A stretch of DNA of 64,000 nucleotides from Paraconiothyrium sp. Pb-2020 (GCA_022419385.1 JAJUBI010000005.1:4792905-4856904), one strand, 5' to 3'; positions 42,701 through 55,319 are shown, counted from the stretch's first letter. The notes: generated by a model from the sequence alone, not told the origin. A program made the numbers and translations.

Positions 42701-45700
42701 ATGTTTTCGACCAAGGCGACATATCCTGGCTCAAAGGGCACGTTTTGCAGGGACAGGTCGTCTTTCCCGCTGCTGGCTATATCAGCATGGCCGCACAGGC
42801 AGCACACCAGCTCTTGGCCAACAACCTCGCAAGTATCGAATTTAATGATGTGAAATTTAGAAGACCACTAGTACTTCCTGATGGCTCGGATAAGATTGAG
42901 ACTTTGTTTAGGGTTAAAGTCCGTGACCATGCGAATGGTACCACAGATCAACCTGCCTTGAAAGCTAGTTTCACATGTTATAGTGGTACGGCTGGCGGCG
43001 ACCTCTCTAAGAATTGCGAGGGACAGCTATCGGTTTATTCCAAAGGTTCTAAGCAGGGTACTTCTCCGCCAGGTTACATCCACAAAGATACACTTCCGCC
43101 TGTCGACGTGAAGAGATGGTTCACCGCTATGGGCGACCTTGGTTTCGCGTATGATGGTGTTTTTCGAACCCTGAGCTCTCTCCATCGAATCTGGGGCATT
43201 GCAGAAGGATCCGCTGCATGGGAAAAGAAGGAACTGGGGCGTTCCTACTTAATACACCCAGCCATTCTCGACGTCGGGTTCCAGATAGGCTTCGCGACTT
43301 TTGCCTCCCTGGCTAGAAGTGCTACTATTGCCACGGTTCCAACAGAAATTGAACATATTGTTGTGGAACCTACAAAAGCCCTTGACCGGCCTTTTGGCCG
43401 TGATAGTATGGATATCCAGGCTCGTCTTGTCGAGTCGACCAGGACGGAGCATCGGGTGGATATTAGCGTATATGATCCATCCACGAAGCAGTCAAGGGTG
43501 CAGGTTGATGGTCTTGTGGTCAGACCACTCACGCAGCCTCAGCCATCGGAGGATCGCCTGATATTTGCTCACACCATTTGGGACGTCGACGTAGCGCATG
43601 GCTTCCCCAGTCCACCAGTGATTGACATGACAATTCATGAGCTTCAACACATCGAAGCAATCGAGCGTATAAGCTTGTTCTTCTTGCGGCGCATCTGCCG
43701 TGACTTTCCGAAGGAAGTTAGAGGGGGACTGCAACCTCGTTATCAGACCATGTTCACCGGTATTGAGATGATTATCGACCCATTGCGAAAAGGGCAGCAA
43801 ATACTGATGAAGCCCGAATGGTTTAATGATACCTATGATGATGTTGAGGAACTCAGGACGCACTTCCCAGATAGCGTTGATCTTGCACTCTTGATGGCCG
43901 TTGGCAACAACCTTCCCCACGTCGTACGCGGGGAGTCAGAGATGCTGGAACATATGTTGAAAAACGGCCTACTCAGTAGGCTGTATTCTGAAGGACGAGG
44001 ATTTAAAGATTGCAACCGGCATGTTGCCTTCTTGTTAAAGAAGCTGACTTTCAAGCTCCCCAAGGTCAAAATCCTAGAGATCGGCGCTGGCACTGGTGGG
44101 ACGACGTATAGTGTGCTAGAGGCAATTGACGGTGCGTTTGCCTCATACACTTACACCGATGTGTCATCTGGATTTTTTGAAAAGGCAGCGGAAAGATTCA
44201 GTGACTACACTGACCGCATGGATTTCAAGCGCTTCAATGTCGAGGCGACACCATCCAGCCAAGGATTTACTGAATCCTCGTATGATGTCGTAATAGCCGC
44301 AAATGTGCTCCACGCAACACGCGAGATATCGCAAACTGTGCGTCATGTTAGGTCACTGCTACGACCTGGGGGAATCCTGATTGCAGTCGAGGTCACCGGG
44401 AACATGCTGCGTGAAACCGGTCTCATGGCTGGCCTCGAAGGTTGGTGGCTTGGAGTCGATGACGGCAGGTTTCCTCTACCTGGGATCTCGGCTCAGCTAT
44501 GGGACCAGTTGTTATCTGCGAATGGATTCTCTGGCATCGATTCACTTACTTACGACTGTTCCGACGTCTCCAAGCACAACTGCTCGGTCTTTGCTTCCCG
44601 GGCTATGAATGAACAGGCGCCGCGCATCTCCGATCTACTCTCACCTAAGAACCAAACAATGAGCCCATCAGTCGTCATCATCGGTGGGAAGACACAGGCT
44701 GTACAGAATGCAGTGCTTCAGGCGAAAGAGCTAATACAGTGCCAGACGCCGTATGTAGCCGTCGCTGCCGGGTTCGACCAGCTGGACCTAGGTAAAATCC
44801 CTCGGAAGACCAACGTTTTATGCTTGACAGAGCTCGATAAGCCGATATTCTCGCTGTCTGTTCCCGATGAAGCCTCACTCAAGGGTCTGCAAAGGCTTCT
44901 CGAGACTGCAGCGAACATCGCTTGGGTCACGTCAGGCGGTAAAGACGAGGACCCATATGCAAGCATGATGACCGGAATTGGCCGCTCCCTCGCCTTTGAG
45001 TTGCCGAATCTGCGGTGGCAACTCCTGGACTTTGATGCATCGTCCCGCTGGGACATCAAACTCGTTGTACAGTCTCTTATGCAAATGGTACAACAACATT
45101 CACGTAGACCAAACGAGACCGCCACGATCTGGGACCATGAGCCCGAGCTACGCGTGAAAAACGACAAGGTGTACATTCCACGTCTGTTTCCGGACAGGTC
45201 TGCCAATATACGCCTCAACACGACACGCCGTCGCGTTACCGTAACATCCAATGAAAGAACCGAAACATCCAAGCGCGATCCGACGGTGTCCAATTTTCCA
45301 TTCCAACCGCGTCGCGATTCTTCGGCCTTAAAAACGAAGATGCACGTAAAGCGCTCGGTGTCCTTACACTCGAGGCTTGAATCGGCCTGCTTCCTCTCTT
45401 TCGGACATCTAGAAGGCAAAGAACATATATCAGCGGCTTTGGGTGACTCCGAGGCTTCTATAACAGATGTCGACCTGGAGAATACTCTGATATGCCCCTC
45501 GTCGTATCGTTGTGATGCAGAAGGGTTGATCGCCTTTGGTGCCGCAATAATCGCTTCTTACGTGTTAGGGAACAGTCTCGAAGATGATACAATTTTAGTC
45601 CACGACCCTCCCTTAGGTGTTATGGAAGCCTTATCTGTGGCGGTAGAATCGAAAGGACGTGACATACAATTCACAACATCAACCGCCAGTGGCGTACGCT

Positions 45701-48700
45701 CAAGGAAGCCATACGTTCACCGCTTGAATCAGAGCGGAGTATCCCGCAGACCAAAACTCCAGAACATAGGTATAGTATGGCTGTTCTCCGATGCGGCAGT
45801 GGACAAAGTATTGGGTTGCGTAGCTGGTTCGTGTTCGATACGGCGGTTCGACGCTGGTAAACTGACTCTCCGGGGCGCAACGACTGCTGCAGCATTCCAA
45901 CTGGCCAATTTGATCAGGCATGTTACAGAACCGATGGTCGTCGATGGAACAGATGCCTTTTCAAATCACAAATTCCGTGCGCGGCTCACAACAGTGATGG
46001 AATGGCGAAACAGTGCTCCACCACGCGTTATTGTGCCTCCGGTTGATGTTAGTAAGGTGTTCTCGGGTGTACGAACGTACTTCCTGATAGGCATGGCCAG
46101 TGAGTTGGGTCACTCTCTTTGCCGATTTTTGGTCTATCACGGCGTCCAATACATAGCACTTGCCAGCCGGACTGCATCCAAAAATGCCAGCTGGGTAGCG
46201 GGATTGACTTCATTTGGGACTAAAATCCGCGTCTTCAACATGGACATTACGAAAAAGCAGCAGCTTTGTGAAGTAGTCGCAACAATTCGCCGCACAATGC
46301 CTCCGATAGCTGGGGTAGCCAATGCCGCCCTTGTGCTCGAAGACTCTCTATTCATCAACACAACTGCGGAAGTGATAGAGAGACAACTCAGACCAAAGAC
46401 TCAAGGCACTTTGCACCTTCACGAACAGTTTTCCGAAAGAGGCTTGGACTTTTTTATTGCTTTCTCCTCACTAGGAACCGTCTACGGAAATGCTGGACAG
46501 TCCATTTATCACGCTGCAAACATGTTCATGACAAGTCTGGTTGAGAAACGACGCGTAATGGGCCTTCCAGCTTCCGTGCTCAACTTGGGCATGCTTGTTG
46601 ACATTGGCTTTGTTGCGAGAGCTCAAAGGGCCAAAAGTACCATAGAACAGCACCTTGAGTCCAACTTCTACACTTCCCTCTCGGAGACTGAATTCCATTA
46701 CGCATTCGTTCAAGCAGTTCTGGCCAGTCATCCTCAAGCCTCCAGTGGAGACGTTACCGTTGGAATCCAGCCTTATCTGGACATACCGAATGCAACTTCG
46801 AAACCCCCGTGGTACAGCAATCCACGGTTTTCCCATATGATTGCTCCATTCTCTAAGCATGCCCCAAATCAAAAATTGACCACAAAGAACGATCTAAGGG
46901 AGCTTTTCCTCCGGTCCTCATCTCGGCGAGAAGCCGAAGAGGCGTTCAAGAACTTCTTTTGCAAGAAAATTGGAGGCATGATCATGACGCCTGCTGATCA
47001 CATTGACAGCGAAGCACCTCTTGCGCATCTAGGCTTGGACTCTTTGCTTGCTGTTGAGATACGGAATTGGCTGCTTGAGAATATCGGGATTGATGTTTCC
47101 CTACTTGGTATCCTTGGTCACGAGTCTATCACCTCTATCATGCCTCGCGTGTGGGACGAGAGCATCTTACTTCGACAGGAGGAGCCGCGAATAGAACACT
47201 CTTCGTCTGAGCAAGCGACTGGTCTGAGCGTCGCGAAGGGCACAGGAATGATAAGCGCTCCCGCCTTCGACATTTCAACCACACATAACAATACTGTCGC
47301 CCAGGGCTTGCCAGTCTCAGATCGACCTCAGATACAACTGCAGTCCGGGTTCCTGGATGATGAGTGTAGCATTCCTGAAGAAAGCGCCGTGCCTTCTGCT
47401 ATATCAACAGCAACCGGTGGAGACGCAAGATCAGGCGAAAACCAAGTTCACACGTGTTTCGAACACATGTCATTTGCGCAGTCGAGCATACACTTCATGC
47501 AAAGTGTCGTGGATAATCCAACCATGTTCAACGTCACGGCGCAATATAGCATCACAGGCCCATTGGACGTGGGCAGGTTTTGCCGAGCATTATCGACGAC
47601 ATTGGTGCAGCATGAAGCTTATCAAACTCGCTTTTTCGTTGATCCCATACGTAGGCAACCTTTGCAAGCCATAGGATGCAACGTTAGGAAAGCACATCCA
47701 GAAAATATCAGAGGCGCGCAAGGCGAAAACGTGCAACAGGCATTTCAGCGACTCGCGGACTATGAATATCAACTCTCAGAAGCACACACCTTCCAGGCAT
47801 GCCTGATCACACGATCTGCGATTGCACATACCTTTTTATTCGGTTGTCATCACATTATCATGGATGGCGTCAGTTGGCACATCTTCCTCAGGGACCTGAC
47901 CCGAGCCTATCAGATGCTTCCACTACGAAAACCTGCCGAGTCATATTTCGAGTTTGCGCGTCGCCAGCGTGCTGATAGTGCTAGTGGAGCCTTCAAAGAA
48001 TCAGTCCACTATTGGTTGCAACAGCTAGATCCAATTCCGGAGGTGCTACCTCCATTACCAATGGCGCGCCGGGCAAGAAAAGAGTTTCAGCACATATATG
48101 ATTCCTATACGGCACAAAGAACTCTCAGCCATGAAGCAGTTCATCGTATCACTAGTACGAGCAAGGAGCAAAAGGCTACGACGATGCAATTCTATCTAGC
48201 CGTGATCGCGAGCCTTTGTGCACGGCTACTTGAGTTGGAGGAGATATGCATTGGAGTTACGGAGGCGGGCCGCGGCCGGTACACAGAAGTTGTTGGTCAT
48301 TTCACCAACATACTCCCAATACGTCTACACATAGATCGCGGGAAGCCATTTGTGGGTCTCCTGAATCATACCTCGGAGATGGTGCGGCAGGGTATGCGAC
48401 ACGCGCGAGTCCCGTTCGAGTATTTGCTGGAGAAGCTAGGAATGCACCGGTCATCGCGAGGTGCTCCTCTTTTTCAGATTGCGTTCAACTTCCGCGTAGG
48501 CGAACTAATGAACGTAACACTTGGCGACTGCTCCATGAGCTTGGCAAGATACCAGGATGCTAGAACGCCGTATGATTTGGTCTTCAATGTAACGCAGACT
48601 GATTCGTGCGACCTAGTAGAGGTGACATCAAACAGCTACATGTATTCCCCTGGAACAACCAACTGGATTCTTGATACGTATCTTCACATGATACAAATTC

Positions 48701-51633
48701 TCGCGTCGACTCCATCGATCAATATTGGAGATTGTCGGCTCGTCGCCAAGTCGCAGATTGCCAAGGCACTCTCTCTTGGACAAGGACCACAAGTAGAGAG
48801 CATTTGGCCGTTAACTTTGATAGAGAGATTCTACCAAGTTTGCGATTTGAGTCCAAATACAATGGCCATTAAGTTTGAAAGGAGCTCTCTCACCTACGGC
48901 CAACTTTCACTTCGCGTCAACAATCTGGCAGCGGCCATCTTGAGAGCGGGAGTGACATCCGACGCTCACGTCGCAGTGTTGTGTCAACCCGGCCTTGACT
49001 CTTTTGCGGCGATGCTGGCCATCCTACACGTCGGAGCTATATATGTTCCTCTCGATGTCATCGTTTCTAGCACACGACATAAAGCGATGACAGCGGCTTG
49101 CCAACCGATGCTAATCATCTGCGACGACATCACTACAGATGAGGCGGAAAAGCTACGTACTAGCCAACATCCGATTCCGAAGTTGAATCTCTCTGATGTG
49201 CCACCTGGACCCGATGAGATGTCACCAAAAGCCTTCCAGGATTACGGTTTCTTGCTGTTTACTAGCGGATCCACTGGCACTCCCAAGGGTGTCCGAATCA
49301 CCCAGAGCGGTATCATGAACTACACCGCCGCAAAAGCAGTCGTCTTGAACCTTGGACAAGTCAGAGTTCTCCAGCAAAGCTCGACTGGCTTCGACATGTC
49401 TCTCGCCCAAATCTTCAACGCCATCGCTAATGCGGGTACCTTAGTGATCGCTCCTTCTGCAACTCGGGGTGATCCAATACGCATTGCAGAGCTCATGCTG
49501 CGCGAATCAATTCATTTCACAATATGTACACCCACAGAATATTCAACACTTGCAACCTATGCTGCCGATACCTTACGTCAATGCAAATCCTGGAGCTACG
49601 CATGCTCCGGAGGCGAGTCTATCACCAACAGTCTCTTATCAGAATTTCAAGGACTGGAATTGCCGGGCCTCGCGCTCCTGGATTGTTATGGTCCCACGGA
49701 GCTCTCTTGCGCAACGACTTTCAATCCAATCCCGTTAAACAGCGATCTGTCAGTCACAGGCGTCCCACGCACTATCGGCAAACCTATTCCAAACACATCT
49801 GTGTATATTAGTGGTCCAGACTATGAGCCACAGCCGATTGGCTTTCCTGGGGAGATTTGTGTTGGTGGCAGCGGCGTGGCTATGGGATATTTGGGAATCG
49901 ATGATTCCACGGCCAAGTTTCTTCATAATCCACTTGCAAAGTATCCGAAGGCTTCTAAGGACTTTAACTTCGTGTACAAGACTGGAGACAAAGGTTACCT
50001 GCGCGAAGATGGAGCGCTCGTTCTCATGGGTCGTATAGAAGGCGATACGGTCATTAAGCTACGAGGACTAAGAGTCGACCTCAGCGAAGTGGCCAACTCC
50101 ATTTTAATAACGGCCAAGGGAACTGTCACCGACGCTGTGGTCACTGTTCGTGGTGCGCCTGAATTCCTTGTCGCCCATGTGGTTTTAGCCCGAAGGGATG
50201 ATACGGGCCTAGATTGTCTCAGAGCCCTGCGTTCTGAGCTTCCCTTACCTCGATACATGATGCCTTCTTTGATATTGCCATTGAATCGGTTGCCCACAAC
50301 TCCAAATGGAAAGGTGGACCGAAAGGCTGTCGCAGCAATACCTTTACCACAACAGACCCAAGGCCACAAACACAAAATGCAGTTGAATGTCAGCGAAGGA
50401 GAATTGCAACTCATTTGGGAAAATGTCCTTGGGAAATCCCTCGGCGCCGCCATTATCGGGCCTGAAACCGATTTCTTCGCTGTTGGTGGGAGCTCATTGC
50501 TTCTACTACGTTTACAGCATGCCATAAAGGAGAAGATGGGGGCCACTATAGACCTCGGTGATCTATATCAGTCAAGCACTCTGCGCAACATGGCAGCGCG
50601 GGTCAACGTAGGGAGGAGCCAACTGGTTTCTAAGGCAATCGACTGGAACGAGGAGACGAATGTAACACAGGAGATCCGCAGCGAAGAATCTTCTCCACCA
50701 ACGCAGGCAAAACGAGTTGTAGTTCTAACCGGAGCTACTGGTTTTCTCGGATCGCACATCCTCGCGGCATTGCTCGCCGACCCCGATGTTGCGAAGATTT
50801 GTTGCATCGCGGTACCACATGAGGAGCAACATCAGCTTCCACACAGCTCCAAGGTACTCGCATACTATGGCAGCCTCGCAAGTCCCAACTTTGGCTTATC
50901 AGGCAGCCAGATGGCGACGCTGAAATCGAGCATGGGTCAAATCGTGCATGCGGGAGCACAAGGGCATTGTCTGAACAACTACCCCTCTGTGCGCGCCGCC
51001 AACTACATATCGACTCAGGTCTTGGCCAACTTAGCGGCTGTACGCAAAGTGCCGTTCCACTTTGTATCCTCTCCTCGAGTGGTCTTGCTCGCTGGCTCTC
51101 ACTCCGCGCCGCCACAGTCTATGTCCGCTTACCCCCCGCCGACGGACGGCTCGGAAGGCTTTGTGGCATCTAAATGGGCAAGCGAAGTGTATCTGGAGAA
51201 TGTAGCGAGGATAACGGGGCTTCCCGTGTCGATCCACCGGCCATGCTCTCTGGTCGGACCTGCGGCGACACACGACGATGCCTTGAATTCTGTCATTCGA
51301 TATTCCCTGCTCAGCCGGACGGTTCCCAGGCTCCCCCATGCAAAGGGCTTCTTTGACTTCCGCTCTGTCGATGACGTGGCTATGGAGTTGGTGAGTTGCG
51401 CTCCGGCCAAAGCTGGCATAACCTTTTACCATCATAGCAGCGGAATCAAAGTGCCTTTTAATAGGTTGGCCGCCAGAATGGAACAACTACATGGTATGAA
51501 GTTTGTGACAATGGACATTGAGCAGTGGGTTGAAAAGGCGGTAGAGCTAGGGCTGGATAATCTCATTGCAAGTTATCTACGTGCGAACGTGGTAGGTTCT
51601 ACGAACCAAGACTTCCCATACCTTGGCAAGTAA
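39760..51633 (+). CDS. Hybrid PKS-NRPS megasynthase (KS-AT-DH-MT-ER0-KR-ACP-C-A-T-R*)
   Basis: Two exons, 39760-41439 and 41494-51633, with a 54-bp intron (GTATGT ... TTTCTTAG) inside FTGQ-GAQW, give 3939 residues without a break. Domains with approximate residues: KS 1-430 (DTACSSS, ECHGTGTPAGDP, GHLEG); AT 555-860 (GHSSGE at 645); DH 930-1230 (HVLQGQVVFPAAGY at 975, DVGFQ at 1150); C-methyltransferase 1350-1560 (LEIGAGTGGTT at 1419); a vestigial ER-like linker; KR 2085-2270 (SIYHAANMF); ACP (LGLDSLLAVEI at 2406); C (HHIIMDG at 2678); A 2980-3500 (LLFTSGSTGTPKG at 3146, CYGPTE, NGKVDRK); T (GGSSLLLLRLQ at 3557); and reductase-like R* from 3640 (TGATGFLGSH). In R* the catalytic Tyr before SK is Phe (SEGFVASKW), so Dieckmann-type release of a tetramic acid is more likely than reduction. 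It should join a methylated polyketide to one amino acid. Confidence 0.93.
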
Positions 51634-52626
51634 ACTTAAGTAGCTAGATATCTTAGTGTTAAATTCAAAAAGTGTTAGTTCTATATAGACTCTAAATCTA
51701 TGCTCTAAAATGTCTTATGATAGAGATTTAACTAAACTACTTAAAAGGATTGCTCAGCGGCGCTGCTCTACTACTACAGAATGTCAATGTTTTCTATAGT
51801 GGATGCCATATGCATTAAATAAAGTAACGTTGGGGAAAGAGAAGCACAGGTCGCAGAAATGAAACAAATTTACGTTGAAAGCTCGAAGGTTCTTCTCTCC
51901 CTAGGGCCTGATATTGTTTGTTAAACTCAAAGGATTCCTACGTACAAAAACCTCTACAATCTCACAGATGCGTTGTTAAGTTTGACTCGATCTCCCTGAG
52001 TTCATCTGTTGCACAGCAGTCCACCTGATCTACACTAAGTCCTTAGTCAGAAATACTTCAGTCGAATATGGGTAGTACAGGAGCTTATCCTGTCTAAAAA
52101 GATAGTCTTTACTGTGGGAGACACGGAATACTGCGCGGATTCTCGAGTTATGTCAAAACTTGACAATTTTGTATGGGAAAAGACTGCTACGCCGTGGGTG
52201 TAATACATTGCTTCAAAAGGTTTTCCAAAACATCGTGTTAAGGGCTTTGACAGCTTAATTAAACTCACGGCGAATTGTAAAGCTTCATATCTAAGAAATT
52301 TGCTGTTTGGCACACGTGGTCTTCTCGACAATAACACGGAAGAAAATTCATTTCCCACTAATTATTCTTTGTTATTCTAACAGTTCCACATCGGCCTTCA
52401 TGCACATTGGCTTCTTAGTTTCAAAGACCGGTCCGTACTCCTAACAGTAGGAATCTGAGCCAAGGCGAGAACTTCATTGACACCCTCGTGAGTGCTAGAT
52501 ATCTCCACTCTAGACCTTTGGCCCATGAATTTTGCAGGTTAAATCCAGGAAAATGATCTCTTGCTCAGCTTAGAAGGTATCAGACGTTCCAGAGATAACG
52601 CAAAGAAAACTTTCTATCGATTCAAC
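51634..52626. other. Intergenic, no supported gene
   Basis: About 990 bp downstream of the PKS-NRPS; the first 170 bases are AT-rich. A 103-codon minus frame at 52047-52358 has no recognisable features. Confidence 0.5.
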
Positions 52627-53994
52627 ATGCCAAGAAGTCGTGGTGACGAACCATTACCCACGCCACTCAACGGTCTCATCCAACATGATACTGGTGCGCT
52701 GTCTCTTGCTGCGATTTTTGTTCTGCGGTTTGAACGCGTCCCAAGACTAGTTGGTCACTTTGGGAAGACGAACATATATTGTCTCGATAGCCAAGACGCC
52801 GACGCCTCGGTCGACATGACGGGTCTCCGTCTCCTCTTACTCTCTACACTTCCTTTGCACGATATTGTAACGCTTCGTTTAGACCACCTTTACATGTCAG
52901 ATTTTTCTGCCACATGGAACGACAAGTACGGTTACCACTTTATCATCCTCCGTGCTAATACCACGGACGGTCGTCCGAACGATTACGAACTCGTGTCTTC
53001 CGACGTGTTCATGATGGAAGGGTCTCCGTACAACCTTGAAAAGGCGGCTTCCTCGCCTCCAGAGCATGATACTAAAGCGATCCACTTGACCGCAAGCTGG
53101 ATACGAAAAAGTATGACTGAACTGATTTCAGACATCTGTACCGTACGACAGTACATCAGATTGCATACTTCTTCGGAGGTTCATTCGATATATAAACAAC
53201 ATGCACCCGCATGTTGGCTGCGCCCACCCTGGCACCAGATCCTTCCTTGGATTGCAGATGAAGACGTTTTGCGCAATGTCTTTGCAACTTTGAGCAAATA
53301 TCTTTGTGTGAATCGAGAACAGTGGAACCGTATCGATGGAGAAGACCGATTCTTCAGGAACGCATACTTGGCGTGTGTGTCTTCCCGAAACGTGCAAGAA
53401 GTTGGTAACGATAAACTTATAATCAAGTTCGATCGTGAGCAATGGACAAGATGCAGAGGGCTTTATATTCCTCTGGACTTCGATCACTGGTCCATGACAC
53501 TTACAAATTTCAAAGCTCGCCAACCCTTCTATCGTCAATTCATTGACCGTGGCCGTGGTCGATACCGTGCTCGTGGTTATGGTGGTCGATTTCCTAATTA
53601 TCCTAATCCTCTAGAGGCGCATCAAGTAGAAATTGATAAAATCCGTGCCCACTACGCACAACTGACTTGGCAATGGAAATGGGAGACGAGTAACACCTGG
53701 CAGCCTAGCGCAAGGAATTCCCAGCCACGGCTAGAGGACTTCTTTAAGGACAAGCCGAGACTGTGGGTGACTACGCCAATCCTGGGTGTTGCTCGATTCC
53801 TAAGAATGGAACTCGATTTCACGGTGCACATGCTTTCAAGCCTGAGAGATTCATACAGTCTAGACGTCGATATAGATTCTATGATAGATATGATCAATCT
53901 TGGACCACAGAAAGAGCAGGAGGAGATAATTGCTGCCAAAGATATTGGCGGCATTAGGATCGAAGGTCAGCAAAGACGGATTACTCTCATATAG
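52627..53994 (+). CDS. Hypothetical protein with an Arg/Gly/Tyr-rich segment
   Basis: An intronless open frame of 455 residues from ATG 52627 (MPRSRGDEPLPTPLNGL); the frame is open 66 bases further upstream but has no ATG there. I do not recognise the family. The protein is soluble in appearance, with no signal peptide or membrane helix. Visible features are a Trp-rich middle (APACWLRPPWHQILPWIADED, which could be an F-box/ankyrin-type fungal linker), an RGRGRYRARGYGGRF segment at about residue 310 that resembles RGG-type nucleic-acid-binding or methylation sites, and a C-terminal acidic region near residue 430 (PQKEQEEIIAAKDIGG). Length and codon quality argue for a real gene. It sits between the megasynthase and a kinase relic, and there is no evidence it belongs to the cluster. 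Confidence 0.6.
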   Translation: MPRSRGDEPLPTPLNGLIQHDTGALSLAAIFVLRFERVPRLVGHFGKTNIYCLDSQDADASVDMTGLRLLLLSTLPLHDIVTLRLDHLYMSDFSATWNDKYGYHFIILRANTTDGRPNDYELVSSDVFMMEGSPYNLEKAASSPPEHDTKAIHLTASWIRKSMTELISDICTVRQYIRLHTSSEVHSIYKQHAPACWLRPPWHQILPWIADEDVLRNVFATLSKYLCVNREQWNRIDGEDRFFRNAYLACVSSRNVQEVGNDKLIIKFDREQWTRCRGLYIPLDFDHWSMTLTNFKARQPFYRQFIDRGRGRYRARGYGGRFPNYPNPLEAHQVEIDKIRAHYAQLTWQWKWETSNTWQPSARNSQPRLEDFFKDKPRLWVTTPILGVARFLRMELDFTVHMLSSLRDSYSLDVDIDSMIDMINLGPQKEQEEIIAAKDIGGIRIEGQQRRITLI

Positions 53995-54166
53995 TAGCCA
54001 TACTAGTACTATTACGATCCTATGCAAAAGGACGATGGAAGCTAGAGAGATGTGTGGGCTCTGTCGTCGCTATCGTGTTCCCGTCCTAGTCATGCTAACT
54101 GAATTGTCAACACTCCAGACACTAGAAAGGCCGGCTTCCGTGCTTGGCAACTACTAGATAGCTATG
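53995..54166. other. Short intergenic stretch
   Basis: Between the hypothetical gene and the kinase relic. Nothing recognisable. Confidence 0.5.
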
Positions 54167-54480
54167 CTAGTCCCGGTCCTCAAATCTCTCAGCTGACCCA
54201 ATATTGGTGACATGCACCGTCCTTCCCCATTTTCCGTCATCCATCAGTGCGTTGTCCGACTTGATGTCTCTATGAATGTACCTTATAGAATGATTGTACT
54301 GAAAGCGGGGAAATAGGCCGCGAGTAACAGCACTGTCTTGAGCAAAACCCTACGGCTACAGTAGTTGAATAGAACACCCAAAATGGGCCGACATGCTCGA
54401 ACACCATCACCCTGAGTTTGCATTGCTCTCCATGCCAGTACATTCGAGGACCGCTGGAAGCAGGTCGACTTGCAGCCACT
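54167..54480 (-). pseudogene. Protein-kinase domain remnant
   Basis: On the minus strand a frame reads YIHRDIKSDNALMDDGKWG, then RTVHVTNIGSAERFEDRD and a stop at 54167. HRDIKSDN is the kinase catalytic loop, with the catalytic Asp and the Asn in place. The magnesium-binding DFG that should follow is NIG. About 110-170 bases upstream, in shifted frames, are LRVMVFEHVGP (strand beta5/hinge) and VLFNYCSRRVLLKTVLL. Only about 100 codons of kinase sequence remain, with frame changes and a mutated DFG, so this is a relic. The intact form would be a serine/threonine kinase of a fungal family with an EHVG hinge; the class is not determined. Confidence 0.65.
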
Positions 54481-55319
54481 CATTACATCAAATTACCCAT
54501 TAATAAAGAGCGCTGAGTCTTTCGAGGCGCAACTCACGCGAAAGGATATCGAATTATCGTCAGAAACCGGGAGTAGAGGTTATTCTGTCAATGCTCATTA
54601 ATAAGTGATAATGCTACGTTCAATGAGTAAAAAATCGCTTTTACTCATGCCGTGGATGTAGATACGCTGGGAACACGATACACGTGAAGCCGACCGAAAT
54701 TCCTCTAGGTACAATAGTGAAAGCGTGGTCTATGGGTTCCTTAGATCGTGTAAGGACTAGTCCTGGGTTGTCAATTTATTACCTATGTGAAAATAGCTAT
54801 CACATATAATCTCTGCTGCAGATGGAAGGTAAGAGGCGGCTGGGGACTCTGAGGCGCAGTCGCTAATCTATAATCGGGTTCTATCCGTTGGACTTGCCGC
54901 ACAAGTGCTCGATTCCCGAGTACCGAGGTACTCAGCATAGTACACGTGACTTGAGACGTGCGGAGATCCTGGGATGTAGCTAGATATCCTTGCTCGTATG
55001 TACGAAAATGGTCACAACGATTGGCGCATCTGTTTTCTTCTTCGCATTGTCCGTGTCCTCCGTAGCCACAACTTGCAATCTCGGGAAGCCTTTACGACTC
55101 GACTTTCGGTTCATTCAATCTGCGGCTTTGTGGCACAGCTCTTGGCGATAGTATAGTCACTTCGTTCTTCATGAACACGAAGAATCACGAGTACTGCGAT
55201 GATCAACCTTACTAAGATTTGTACATGTGCATGAGCCATGGCCGAGCAGAGAAACACGTTTTCTTCTTTGGTGAGGGTTGCTTGAGCATCGTGAGATTCC
55301 TTGAGCGTCTCGCGCCCAA
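54481..55319. other. Intergenic, no supported gene
   Basis: About 840 bp downstream of the glycosidase gene. Nothing recognisable on either strand. Confidence 0.5.

Noticed and set aside
45300..46050. An active enoyl-reductase domain in the PKS
   Set aside because: The linker between MT and KR has no recognisable NADPH-binding motif of the ER family; treated as vestigial.
52561..52626. N-terminal extension of the 455-residue protein
   Set aside because: It begins at TTG; the first ATG in frame is 52627.
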